The notes: a model not told the origin generated them from the letters alone. A DNA stretch of 64,000 nt from VFKU01 sp964620045 (GCA_964620045.1 CAZUJL010000004.1:1-64000), one strand, 5' to 3'; positions 52,185-59,374 are shown, counted from the first letter of the stretch. Numbers and translations: made by a program.

Positions 52185-53049
52185 AAATGTTGCCGTTGAT
52201 TGCATGAAGTTCCACCTCCGCGTCCGGCGAATCGCCGCGCGCATCGATCGTGCGCAGCGTCTGCCGCACATCCGCGCCCGGCGTCACCTCGGACACCACG
52301 CGCCCGTTCTGCGTCTCCGCCAGCAGACTCACCGCCGGCATCGTGCCGCTGAAATGAATCGGCCCGTTCGTCGTCCACACGCGGACCGAATTCCGTTCCG
52401 CGGTGTTGCCATGCTCAATCGCCACCGATCCATTCGCGGCATTCACATCGATCGCGCCCGACACGAACCGGCAGTACACATTGCCGTTGCGCACCTTCGC
52501 ATCCACGCGGCCCGAAACCGACTCGCAGCGCACATCACCGTTGTCTGACACCGCCCGCACGTCGCCGTCAACCCCCGCCACCGTGATTGGGCCGTTGCCG
52601 TTGGACGCCGCCAGGCCCCGCCCGCGCGGAAGTTTTACATCGATGCGGTAGTTCACGCCGGCATCCGTTCCGGTGAACGTGGAAACCTCGACGCCGTCCT
52701 CGTTCTCGCGAACGCGCGGCGGCGTTCCGCTGCTGGCCTTGGGCGCATCATCTGTGAACCAGCGCAGGATCGGGTTCCCGCTGCGCACCACTTCGCGCGT
52801 GATCGTCAGCAGCGCGCGATCACCGTCCCACGCGCTCACCGCGATATGCCCGCCGGCGTTCAAAATCTGCAGTACGCCCGACGGCGCCAACGGAAGCGAC
52901 AGGCGCTCGACCGACATCGGCACCGGCGCGCGCACCAGCCCCAGGCTCACGCGCGGAATCGCGACCACCGTCATCACCGCCGCGCCCAACACGCCCAGGG
53001 CCGCCACCAGCCCCAACCCGTTTCGCTTGTGCCGCATCGCCGCGTTCAT
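52168..53049 (-). CDS. DUF4097-type beta-repeat protein, membrane anchored (psp operon)
   Basis: The product has 293 residues. An N-terminal transmembrane segment (GLGLVAALGVLGAAVMTVVAI) anchors a periplasmic right-handed beta-helix-like domain. Its repeats have the pattern NGNGPITVAGVDGDVRAVSDNGDV, SGRVDAKVRNGNVYC, SGAIDVNAANGSVAI, TNGPIHFSG and NGNIYVDTF, typical of DUF4097 proteins. Such proteins are often encoded beside PspC-domain proteins and may sense envelope stress, though this is not established. GGGAG lies 8 bp before the ATG at 53049. It is 82 bp downstream of pspC and overlaps the last gene of the operon. Confidence 0.82.
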   Translation of the reverse strand: MNAAMRHKRNGLGLVAALGVLGAAVMTVVAIPRVSLGLVRAPVPMSVERLSLPLAPSGVLQILNAGGHIAVSAWDGDRALLTITREVVRSGNPILRWFTDDAPKASSGTPPRVRENEDGVEVSTFTGTDAGVNYRIDVKLPRGRGLAASNGNGPITVAGVDGDVRAVSDNGDVRCESVSGRVDAKVRNGNVYCRFVSGAIDVNAANGSVAIEHGNTAERNSVRVWTTNGPIHFSGTMPAVSLLAETQNGRVVSEVTPGADVRQTLRTIDARGDSPDAEVELHAINGNIYVDTF

Positions 53050-53131
53050 CGCGCCCGTCTCCCGGCCTCGCCGTTCAGACACACTTCGTGCGTTGGTCCA
53101 TTTCGGGATTTCTTCGATGACTAGGGTTGCG

Positions 53132-53758
53132 TTACCGGTTCAGCCGTTCGTCCCAGTCGAAGTCGCGCGCCGTCACCGCGCTCTCCAACCGCTGAATACG
53201 CCGGTTCAAGTTGTCATACGTCCGCTTCAGACGCTGCAAGGCCATCGTCCGCGAACCGGAATAGCTGTTGTAAAATTCTTCGTCTTCGGCCGACTCGAGC
53301 GGCAGCACCGGCTCGGGCTTCATCACCATCGCGGCAATCACGTACGCAATCACGCAGGGCCAGAATGTCGTCATTAAGGCCAATGCAACCATGCCGGCCC
53401 GGGTCCAGAACACGTCAAACCCGTAGTATTGCGCGAATCCCTTGCACACGCCGCAGACCATGCCGGACCGCGAACGGTACAACGTTGTCCCGTATTCACC
53501 GTGACGGAAGTGCCCTCTCATCGCCCTGCCCTCTCTGCGCGCTGCCCGGCGTTCGCGCCGCTCTTCGCGGCGTTCTTCCCGGCGCGTCATGCGTTCCGCG
53601 AAGCGCTCGGCCCTTGCTTCCATCCGCCGGCCCCAGGCTTCGGCCCTCTCTTCAAACCGGCTGCCCCATTGTTCGGCCTTCTTTTCAGAATCGCCGAACC
53701 GGAACTCAGTCTCAACTTTGAATTCATCGTCGTCACGCCGCTTTCCACACATATACAT
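53132..53758 (-). CDS. pspC: PspC-domain protein with charged coiled-coil head and PspB-like tail
   Basis: The product has about 208 residues. The first ~90 form a strongly charged coiled coil (FGDSEKKAEQWGSRFEERAEAWG, RREERREERRERRAARRE). The PspC domain follows: LYRSRSGMVCGVCKGFAQYYGFDVFWTRAGMV, then the helix ALALMTTFWPCVIAYVIAAMVM. The C-terminus, YDNLNRRIQRLESAVTARDFDWDERL, looks like the cytoplasmic end of PspB proteins. PspC senses membrane stress and recruits PspA. GGGAG sits 3 bp before ATG 53758, and a second ATG at 53752 has 9 bp spacing and could be the real start. It is 13 bp after the preceding PspB-like gene. Confidence 0.88.
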   Translation of the reverse strand: MYMCGKRRDDDEFKVETEFRFGDSEKKAEQWGSRFEERAEAWGRRMEARAERFAERMTRREERREERRERRAARREGRAMRGHFRHGEYGTTLYRSRSGMVCGVCKGFAQYYGFDVFWTRAGMVALALMTTFWPCVIAYVIAAMVMKPEPVLPLESAEDEEFYNSYSGSRTMALQRLKRTYDNLNRRIQRLESAVTARDFDWDERLNR

Positions 53759-53771
53759 CCGCTCCCGCTCG

Positions 53772-54080
53772 TTATTCTTTTTGCAGGTCCCGGTCAAACT
53801 TCTTTTCCTTGCTCCGATCCGCATCGAGAATCAATGTTTCCAGCGATTCGATGCGTTTATCCATCTTCGTCAGGCCCGCGTAAATTTCCTGGATGATCTG
53901 CGTCTCGCTCGCTTCGAGCTTCTCAGCGCGCCGCACCGGGCTACCCTTGGCCGCGCGGATGATGAAGTACACCGTAAATCCGATGGTCGCCAGCACGAGC
54001 ACGGCCACAAATCCGCCGGCCACGGTGATCAGCGCGATTTCGTCACCGCCCAGAACTGGTACTGCTCCACTTGGTTCCAC
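53772..54080 (-). CDS. PspB-like small membrane protein (third copy)
   Basis: The product has 102 residues. One transmembrane helix (EIALITVAGGFVAVLVLATIGFTVYFII) is followed by a cytoplasmic coiled coil (AEKLEASETQIIQEIYAGLTKMDKRIESLETLILDAD). This architecture and the KRIESLETLI end resemble Escherichia coli PspB, whose helix reads RMRERIQALESIL. It is one of three consecutive genes of the same design. It lies between the copy at 54120 and pspC, all on the minus strand, consistent with a membrane complex that signals to PspA. Confidence 0.78.
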   Translation of the reverse strand: MEPSGAVPVLGGDEIALITVAGGFVAVLVLATIGFTVYFIIRAAKGSPVRRAEKLEASETQIIQEIYAGLTKMDKRIESLETLILDADRSKEKKFDRDLQKE

Positions 54081-54119
54081 GATCCGCTCTCCCTCGGCGC
54101 TCCCGTGCGCCGGTGTACT

Positions 54120-54434
54120 CTACTCGCGATCGACCAGTTCGCCCTGCGACCGGCCCATATACAACGTCTCGAGCGATTCCAGCCGCTCCGTCATCCGCGT
54201 GAACCCGCGCTGCAGGTCGCGAAACTCGCGCGCTTCCTGCGCCTCAAGCTGCCGCAGCTTCCGCGTCGTGCCGCCACCGCGCACGGCCTTCACGAAGGCC
54301 ACCGCCAGCGCGCCCATCGCCACACTGAACACCAGCACGAAGGCCAAGGTCAACGCCACCACCGGCACGATCGGCAGGTCGTGCAGCAAATCCTGCCACG
54401 GCACATCGGCGTAAAAGTTGACCTGCGGGTTCAT
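54120..54434 (-). CDS. PspB-like small membrane protein (second copy)
   Basis: The product has 104 residues. After a short periplasmic N-terminus (MNPQVNFYADVPWQDLLHDL) there is one helix (VVALTLAFVLVFSVAMGALAVAFV), then a coiled coil (TRKLRQLEAQEAREFRDLQRGFTRMTERLESLETLYMG). The final RMTERLESLETLY matches the shared motif of the neighbouring copies and of PspB. The extended N-terminus is unique among the three. It starts 12 bp after the copy at 54447 and ends 39 bp before the one at 53772. Confidence 0.78.
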   Translation of the reverse strand: MNPQVNFYADVPWQDLLHDLPIVPVVALTLAFVLVFSVAMGALAVAFVKAVRGGGTTRKLRQLEAQEAREFRDLQRGFTRMTERLESLETLYMGRSQGELVDRE

Positions 54435-54446
54435 TGCGCAACGTCC

Positions 54447-54683
54447 TTATTCAAATTCCGATTTCGCCTGGCGCCGCTTATTCACTTCCATCAGCAGCGT
54501 CTCGAGCGCTTCAATCCGGTCTTCCATCCGCTGCAGGCCGCGGTTCATTTCCTGCATCGTCTCGATGTCCGGACTTTCCGAACGATCGCGGTGCTTGTAC
54601 TTCGATCCGATCACTCGGAGCAGCACCATCGTGAAGCAGACCGTAAACACGATCAGGAACGCTAAAATTTGGCCGCCTTCCAT
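54447..54683 (-). CDS. pspB: PspB-like small membrane protein (first copy)
   Basis: The product has 78 residues, nearly the length of Escherichia coli PspB (74). The N-terminal helix GQILAFLIVFTVCFTMVLLRVIG is followed by a short basic stretch (SKYKHRDR) and a coiled coil SPDIETMQEMNRGLQRMEDRIEALETLLMEVNKRR. The RMEDRIEALETLL block is the closest of the three to classical PspB. It follows pspA by 79 bp in the operon. PspB normally pairs with PspC in the inner membrane to release PspF from PspA. This copy is the best candidate for that role. Confidence 0.8.
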   Translation of the reverse strand: MEGGQILAFLIVFTVCFTMVLLRVIGSKYKHRDRSESPDIETMQEMNRGLQRMEDRIEALETLLMEVNKRRQAKSEFE

Positions 54684-54762
54684 CTTCCGCTCTCCGCATG
54701 CGCGTCCCGATCACGCGCCGTTACCCATGCCCAGACCCTAAAAGGTCCAGGGCGGACCGGCC

Positions 54763-55431
54763 TTATCGGCCGCCGCCCTGGCGCTTCTTTTTCAGTTCAT
54801 CCAATTCCTTGTCGATGTCGGCGTGCCCTTCGAGCTTGCGGAACTCATCGTCCAGCGTCGCCTTTCGGCCGAAGTTCACCAGCTCCGCATCGGCCTCCAT
54901 GCGCTCGATCCGTTCCTCGAACGTGTCGAACCGCGCCATCGTATCGGCCGTGTCCACGCGGCGGATTTCCTGCTGCGTCTGCATCTTGCGTTGCGCGCGC
55001 ACGTGGCGCTGCACCAGCAGGCGCTGCTTCTCGCGCGCGCTCGACAACTTGTCTTCAAGCTGCTTGATGTCGCCCTGGTACTGCGCGACCAATTCGTCGC
55101 AGTGGCCCAGTTCCTTCTCAAGCTGCTCCGCGCGTTCCGCGTAGCGCTTGCGCTCGACCAGCGCTTCGCGCGCCAGATCGTCGCGACCCTTGTCGACGGC
55201 GAGCTGGGCCTTTTCGCCCCACGTGTCGCCGCGACCTTTCACTTCATCCAGTTCGCGCTGGATCTTTTTCTTGGTCGCCATCGCCCCCGCGCACGAGGCC
55301 TTCACCTCGATCAGCGTGTCTTCCATTTCGCGGATCATCAGCTTGATCAGCTTTTCCGGATCTTCCGCCTTCTCCAACATCGTGTTCAGGTTGGAGCTGA
55401 TGATGTCCCGCACTCGTGTAAAGATACCCAT
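54763..55431 (-). CDS. pspA: Phage shock protein A / IM30 family
   Basis: The product has 222 residues, almost entirely helical. The amphipathic N-terminal helix (MGIFTRVRDIISSNLNTMLEKAEDPEKLIKLMIREMEDTL) is the membrane-binding helix of PspA/Vipp1 proteins and carries the conserved AEDPEK turn. Long coiled coils follow (AERAEQLEKELGHCDELVAQYQGDIKQLEDKL). The C-terminus ends IDKELDELKKKRQGG. PspA binds and repairs stressed membranes as large oligomers and, in enterobacteria, inhibits PspF. It is the second gene of the operon, 35 bp after the PilZ gene. Confidence 0.95.
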   Translation of the reverse strand: MGIFTRVRDIISSNLNTMLEKAEDPEKLIKLMIREMEDTLIEVKASCAGAMATKKKIQRELDEVKGRGDTWGEKAQLAVDKGRDDLAREALVERKRYAERAEQLEKELGHCDELVAQYQGDIKQLEDKLSSAREKQRLLVQRHVRAQRKMQTQQEIRRVDTADTMARFDTFEERIERMEADAELVNFGRKATLDDEFRKLEGHADIDKELDELKKKRQGGGR

Positions 55432-55466
55432 TGCTTTTCCTCCAGGCGTCTCCGCCCGTTAAGTCA

Positions 55467-55817
55467 CTAGTTTAGCGCGCGTCCGACCATGCGCTGCACA
55501 ATTGCCATCAAAGTCACCAGCGCCAGTTCCGGGCCGCCGCGCAACACCTGCACGCCCGCCACGAACCGGCCGGCATCCACCGGACGGCACCACACCACGC
55601 GCAGGGTCATATCCAGCCCGTGGTACTTCGCGCGCATCTGGCGGCCCGGCCGCAGGTAGCTGCCAAGCTGGATGCATGCGCCTTCCGTGCTAATGCTGCA
55701 CCAGATGGCCTCGCCCTGCTGGCCATCTTCGTGCAAATACTCAAATTTACCCGTCAGCGGCAGGCGGCTCGACTTCCGCTCTTCCTGCATCGGCATCGCC
55801 AGCGCTAAGGTACCCAT
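55467..55817 (-). CDS. PilZ-domain protein, first gene of the psp operon
   Basis: The product has 116 residues. The PilZ signature starts with RKSSR (RxxxR) and continues with SISTEGACIQL, matching [DN]xSxxG apart from Ser in the first position. The beta strands (WCSISTEGACIQLG, MRAKYHGLDMTLRVVWCRP, RFVAGVQVL) have the usual spacing. PilZ domains bind cyclic di-GMP, and the near-intact motif makes that plausible here. GGAGGG lies 8 bp before the ATG at 55817. The sigma-54 promoter at 55854-55869 is directly upstream, so this gene is transcribed first and shares control with pspA. Confidence 0.88.
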   Translation of the reverse strand: MGTLALAMPMQEERKSSRLPLTGKFEYLHEDGQQGEAIWCSISTEGACIQLGSYLRPGRQMRAKYHGLDMTLRVVWCRPVDAGRFVAGVQVLRGGPELALVTLMAIVQRMVGRALN

Positions 55818-55853
55818 GGTCACTACCCTCCGGCCTTTCGGCTATTCCAAAAT

Positions 55854-55869
55854 CGCAACGACAGTGCCA
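55854..55869 (-). promoter_or_regulatory. Sigma-54 (-24/-12) promoter of the psp operon
   Basis: On the minus strand the sequence reads TGGCAC TGTCG TTGCG. The -24 element is a perfect TGGCAC, the spacer is 5 bp, and the -12 element TTGC matches consensus. Transcription should start near 55843, about 25 bp upstream of the PilZ start codon. The enhancer-binding protein gene pspF is divergent, 122 bp away, exactly as in classical psp loci. Confidence 0.9.
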
Positions 55870-55947
55870 ACGGCCAAAAAGTCATAAGTATCTGAAATAT
55901 AATGACTTGCAGTATTAAAACCTTTGGCCTTTACTGGCAGTCCTACT

Positions 55948-55959
55948 CACTATATAGTG
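55948..55959. promoter_or_regulatory. 12-bp palindrome, candidate PspF activator site
   Basis: The perfect palindrome CACTATATAGTG lies 79-90 bp upstream of the sigma-54 promoter and 33 bp before the pspF start. That is the distance where upstream activating sites for enhancer-binding proteins usually lie, and it could also control pspF itself. It does not by eye match a known PspF consensus. Confidence 0.4.
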
Positions 55960-55991
55960 GTTTTGGCTACTAAAGGGTCATTTTTACCAAC

Positions 55992-57095
55992 ATGGGCACC
56001 CAGAACACTCCCCCCGATCCCCAAGAGTCCCGCGACCTGCAGGAAGCCCTCGGGCAGTCCGACGCCTTCCTCGATTTCCAGGAGCGCCTGTCCCGCGTGG
56101 CCCAGGTCAACCGGCCCGTGCTCCTAATTGGCGAGCGCGGCACCGGCAAAGAACTCGCCGCCAGCCGGGTCCATTTCTTGTCGAAGCGCTGGGAAGGACC
56201 CTTCGTCGCGCTGAACTGCTCCGCCCTCGCACCTTCGCTCATCGAAGCCGAGCTCTTCGGCCACGAGGCCGGCGCCTTCACCGGCGCGACGGGACGCCGC
56301 CGCGGACGCTTCGAAGCCGCGCACGGCGGCACGCTGTTCCTGGACGAAATCGGCAACATCCCGTTGCAGGTGCAGGAAAAAATTCTGCGCGCGGTGGAGT
56401 ACGGCGCCTTTGAACGCGTCGGCGCCTCGCAACCGATCAACGTGGACGTCCGCATCGTGGGCGCGACGAACGCCGATCTGCGCGCGAAAGCCGCCTGCGG
56501 CGAGTTCATGCCCGACCTGCTCGATCGTCTTTCATTCGATGTGCTCGTGTTGCCGCCGCTGCGCGAACGCTTGGACGACATCGCGCTGCTCGCGAACCAT
56601 TTCGCCGCGCGCATGGCCTTCGAACTCGGCTGGGGCGGCGTGCCGGAAATCACCGATGAAGCGATGCAGATGTTGTTGCAATTCGGATGGCCCGGCAATG
56701 TGCGCGAGCTCAAAAACGTAATCGAACGCGGCGTCTACCGCTCGAACGATATGAAACTCGGACCCGAAGACCTCATCTTCGATCCCTTCGCGCAATACAT
56801 CGGCCAACTCCCGACTCACCGCATCACGGAAGTGACGGAAATCACGCTAACCTCCGCCACGGCCGCATTCGCCACACCATCCACAACTCCAGACACCGGC
56901 CACAGATCACCGGCCCCCGCCTTTGATCTGTCCCGCCCCTTCAACGACTGCGTCCGCGAACTCGAACTCGGCCTACTCCGCCTCGCCCTCGAACGCGCCA
57001 AATACAACCAGAAAAAAGCCGCTGAACACCTACAACTGACCTACCACCAGTTCCGCGGCCTCTACCGTAAATACCAGGACGACGTCGCGAAATAA
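55992..57095 (+). CDS. pspF: Sigma-54-dependent activator PspF
   Basis: The product has 367 residues. It has no N-terminal receiver or sensor domain and begins almost at once with the AAA+ module: Walker A GERGTGKE, the sigma-54 contact loop GAFTGA, Walker B TLFLDEI, and the arginine-finger region PDLLDRLSFDVLVLPPLRER. The C-terminal ~50 residues (ALERAKYNQKKAAEHLQLTYHQFRGLYRKY) form the Fis-type DNA-binding helix-turn-helix. A Thr/Pro-rich linker of ~45 residues is longer than in enterobacterial PspF. The divergent psp operon has a matching sigma-54 promoter. The start lacks a good Shine-Dalgarno, so low or leaderless-like translation is possible. Confidence 0.93.
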   Translation: MGTQNTPPDPQESRDLQEALGQSDAFLDFQERLSRVAQVNRPVLLIGERGTGKELAASRVHFLSKRWEGPFVALNCSALAPSLIEAELFGHEAGAFTGATGRRRGRFEAAHGGTLFLDEIGNIPLQVQEKILRAVEYGAFERVGASQPINVDVRIVGATNADLRAKAACGEFMPDLLDRLSFDVLVLPPLRERLDDIALLANHFAARMAFELGWGGVPEITDEAMQMLLQFGWPGNVRELKNVIERGVYRSNDMKLGPEDLIFDPFAQYIGQLPTHRITEVTEITLTSATAAFATPSTTPDTGHRSPAPAFDLSRPFNDCVRELELGLLRLALERAKYNQKKAAEHLQLTYHQFRGLYRKYQDDVAK

Positions 57096-57103
57096 TCACC
57101 CAC

Positions 57104-57286
57104 GAACAGGAGGAAACAGAGAAAACGGAGAACCGATACTTCGTTTTCATCTGTCCTCGAAATCGTCTGAATTTTGTCATCCTGAGCGAAACGAGGGATC
57201 TCCCCCAGTCTTCCAAAGTGAACCCTCAGTCTCGTGGCGCGGGCATCCTGCCCGTGTGTCTTGACCCTCTCCGTTCCCTCCTGTTC
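57104..57286. repeat. Intergenic repeat-like segment with terminal 10-bp inverted repeat
   Basis: GAACAGGAGG at 57104-57113 pairs perfectly with CCTCCTGTTC at 57277-57286. Just inside, AACGGAG and CTCCGTT extend the similarity. Between the ends lie TGTCATCCTGAGCGAAACGA (starting at 57176), a sequence of the type often dispersed in bacterial genomes, and a small hairpin CGGGC-ATCCT-GCCCG (57240-57254). No coding sequence is visible. It could be a miniature mobile element or a pile-up of dispersed intergenic repeats. It fills most of the 270 bp between pspF and the Fe-S carrier gene. Confidence 0.4.
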
Positions 57287-57336
57287 AAGGGCTTTCACCG
57301 GGAATATCCTCCCTCAACTACCTTGTCCTTTTGTTG

Positions 57337-57342
57337 TATAAT
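57337..57342 (+). promoter_or_regulatory. Candidate -10 box for the Fe-S carrier gene
   Basis: A perfect TATAAT lies 24 bp before the ATG at 57366, leaving a short leader with GGAG. No good -35 element is seen at 16-18 bp upstream. Confidence 0.35.
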
Positions 57343-57365
57343 TCTCTGGTACTGGAGTGCCTGAC

Positions 57366-57716
57366 ATGAGCGCCACCGAAGCCCCGCACAAAAGCATCGT
57401 TTCGGCCACCGATCCGGCCGTGGCTGAACTCAAGCGCCTGCTCGCTACCGAGCGCGCCGAGGTCACTGGCGTGCGCATGGCCGTCAAGGGCGGCGGCTGC
57501 TCCGGCCTCTCCTATGTGCTCGACTTCGACCGCGAACGCGACGGCGATAACATCGTCGAGCAGGACGGCGTCCGTTTCTACATGGACCGCAAGTCCACCA
57601 TCTACCTCAAAGGCATCCAGCTCGACTTCAAGGAAGGCCTCAAAGGCAAGGGCTTCGTCTTCACGAACCCCAACGCCTCCAGCACCTGCGGCTGCGGCGA
57701 ATCGTTCAGCGTTTAG
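57366..57716 (+). CDS. A-type iron-sulfur cluster carrier (ErpA/IscA/SufA family)
   Basis: The product has 116 residues. The three conserved Cys ligands are present: one in GGGCSGLSY and two in SSTCGCGESF at the C-terminus, with the usual spacing. VRMAVKGGGCSGL and FTNPNASSTCGCG are the family signatures. These proteins receive Fe-S clusters and pass them to apo-enzymes in the cytoplasm. No suf or isc genes adjoin it, so ErpA versus SufA/IscA cannot be settled. The ATG at 57366 has GGAG 8 bp upstream; an in-frame GTG at 57357 overlaps that site and is less likely. Confidence 0.93.
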   Translation: MSATEAPHKSIVSATDPAVAELKRLLATERAEVTGVRMAVKGGGCSGLSYVLDFDRERDGDNIVEQDGVRFYMDRKSTIYLKGIQLDFKEGLKGKGFVFTNPNASSTCGCGESFSV

Positions 57717-57723
57717 CTAGTCC

Positions 57724-58062
57724 ATGTCTCAGCTTAGGGTCAGATTCCGCGCACTTCTTCCAAAAACAGTGGCGGAACATGTGTTGTTCTGGAATGTTCT
57801 TGCTGTCGCCGTAATCGTCCCTGTCGGTTATGGTCGAGAGGGGGTTTTTACGACCATCCTCATTTCGACGTGGGAACTCATTTCCATCATTGCGAGTATG
57901 TACGTTATGAATCAAGCGTTTCAGCGATCTGGCTCTTTACGCGCGGCAATTTGGCGATTTTTATTTCTCGTTGCGGTCGGCCTGTGTATCGCTGCCACTG
58001 TAATTGTATGTTCATTATTCGCCGTTGGCTGGCAAATCCCTCCGCGCCTCCGTGTGAGCTAA
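57724..58062 (+). CDS. Hypothetical small membrane protein
   Basis: The product has 112 residues with three hydrophobic segments (HVLFWNVLAVAVIVPVG, FTTILISTWELISIIASMYVM, FLFLVAVGLCIAATVIVCSLFAV). The nucleotide sequence is distinctly more AT-rich than its surroundings. No known family is recognised. It starts 7 bp after the Fe-S carrier gene, so they may be co-transcribed, and its stop is one base from that of the convergent SDR gene. Confidence 0.55.
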   Translation: MSQLRVRFRALLPKTVAEHVLFWNVLAVAVIVPVGYGREGVFTTILISTWELISIIASMYVMNQAFQRSGSLRAAIWRFLFLVAVGLCIAATVIVCSLFAVGWQIPPRLRVS

Positions 58063-58063
58063 T

Positions 58064-58855
58064 TCATTTCCCGTACATCTTCCGCATGTTCTGCCCCATG
58101 ATCTTTATCGCCATCTTTCTCGGCAGCACGCGGCGCAAGAAAAAACTCGCCAACTTGTTTGCCGTCCCCGTAATCAGCAGCGGCCCGCGCCCCAGATAAT
58201 CCAGTGCCTCGCGCGCCACGGCATCCGGCGCTTGCACGGGCACGCCACCTGTGCTCGTCGGCGCGCTCTTCTGATAGTTCGGCGTGGACGTCGCGCCCGC
58301 GCAACACACGAGCGCATCCACACCCGTCCCACGTAATTCTTCCCACAAGCCCTCGCCAAGCACGGTGTTATATGCCTTCGTCGCCGCGTAGTTGCTCACC
58401 AGCGCCGTGCCCTGGAACCCCGCCAGCGAGGACATCAGCACAATTCCGCCGCGCCCTCGCGCGCGCAGCCGCGCACCGATCGCGTGCGACAGCATCAGCG
58501 GCCCGCGCACGTTCACATCGATTTCTTTCAGATGATCGTCAACCGACGTCTGCCAGAAGGGCCCAATGAACGACTGCCCGGCGTTGTATACCAGCAGCCC
58601 CACATCCAACGCGCGCGTTTGCTCCACAATCGCTTCCAGACCCGCACGATCCGACAGATCCGCCGCGATCGCGCGTGTCTCGACGCCGGTCTTCGCGATA
58701 TCGTCCGCAAGTCCGCGCACAACTGCCTCGCGCCGCGCGACCAACGCGACGTTCACTCCCCGCGCCGCCAGCTCGCGCGCGAAGGCCTCACCCAAACCTT
58801 CCGACGCGCCGGCCACGATCGCCCACGGCCCGTATCGTTCGCGAAAGTCCGCCAC
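58064..58855 (-). CDS. SDR-family oxidoreductase
   Basis: The product has 263 residues. The cofactor motif GASEGLGEAFA is followed by VARREAVV (NADP-type basic residues), LVYNAGQSF, and the active-site run MSSLAGF and YAATKAYN with Ser, Tyr and Lys all present. The C-terminal helix region (ASFFLRRVLPRKMAIKIMGQ) is basic and amphipathic, as in membrane-associated family members. The start is GTG at 58855, 3 bp after the stop of the EXPERA-like gene, implying coupled translation. The substrate is unknown; steroid- or lipid-like substrates would fit its neighbour. Confidence 0.88.
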   Translation of the reverse strand: MADFRERYGPWAIVAGASEGLGEAFARELAARGVNVALVARREAVVRGLADDIAKTGVETRAIAADLSDRAGLEAIVEQTRALDVGLLVYNAGQSFIGPFWQTSVDDHLKEIDVNVRGPLMLSHAIGARLRARGRGGIVLMSSLAGFQGTALVSNYAATKAYNTVLGEGLWEELRGTGVDALVCCAGATSTPNYQKSAPTSTGGVPVQAPDAVAREALDYLGRGPLLITGTANKLASFFLRRVLPRKMAIKIMGQNMRKMYGK

Positions 58856-58858
58856 GCG

Positions 58859-59374
58859 CTATGCCGCCTTCGTGTCGCGCGTGAATGGATGCTCGCGCCA
58901 CATGCGCACGATCACGAGCACGGGAAACAGAAACCACGACGCGTTCGCGAACGCCACGATGCCCAAACGATCCGTTGCATGTGGCCCGGCGATCTCCTCG
59001 CCCATGATGATCGTCACGTTGGTCATCATCGTCGCCGCCCACAGGAAGCACCAGTTCCGAATCCACTCGCGTCCGCGCCAGAACGCATACAGCGCGGCGG
59101 CATAAAACGGCCCGAAGAAAATCTGGTCGATCCAGATCGTCATCTTCCACCACACCGGCCGCGCCATCAGCGCCGGGTCAAAGTTCCGGCCCCACCAGTG
59201 GATCAGATCGATCACGGCCGCCGGCGGCCACGGCGGATACTCGAAATTGTTCACGTCCTTGATCAACAACTGCTCAATATCCACCTGATACGAAATGAAT
59301 GTCAGGTTGATGAAGTAGAACCCCAGAATGACCCAATCAATCTTTCGTTCTTTCAGCGGAATCGCTTCGCGCAT
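58859..59374 (-). CDS. EXPERA-like membrane protein
   Basis: The product has 171 residues with about four transmembrane helices: IDWVILGFYFINLTFISYQV, IDQIFFGPFYAAALYAFW, WCFLWAATMMTNVTII and IVAFANASWFLFPVLVIV. The layout and the motif ERKIDWVILGFYF...WIDQIFFGPFY...NVTIIMGEE resemble the EXPERA domain of emopamil-binding sterol isomerases and related bacterial proteins. Function in bacteria is not known. GGGAGGG lies 4 bp before the ATG at 59374, excluding longer in-frame starts. It precedes the SDR gene by 3 bp and is divergent from the YgfZ-TPR fusion. Confidence 0.72.
   Translation of the reverse strand: MREAIPLKERKIDWVILGFYFINLTFISYQVDIEQLLIKDVNNFEYPPWPPAAVIDLIHWWGRNFDPALMARPVWWKMTIWIDQIFFGPFYAAALYAFWRGREWIRNWCFLWAATMMTNVTIIMGEEIAGPHATDRLGIVAFANASWFLFPVLVIVRMWREHPFTRDTKAA

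Noticed and set aside
55926..55938. Possible sigma-54 promoter facing pspF (GG...GC)
   Set aside because: The gap between GG and GC is 9 bp, not 10, and the -24 and -12 contexts do not match consensus.
57176..57204. CRISPR-like repeat unit
   Set aside because: There is only one copy with no regularly spaced repeats or cas genes. It is the type of dispersed intergenic sequence seen in many bacteria.
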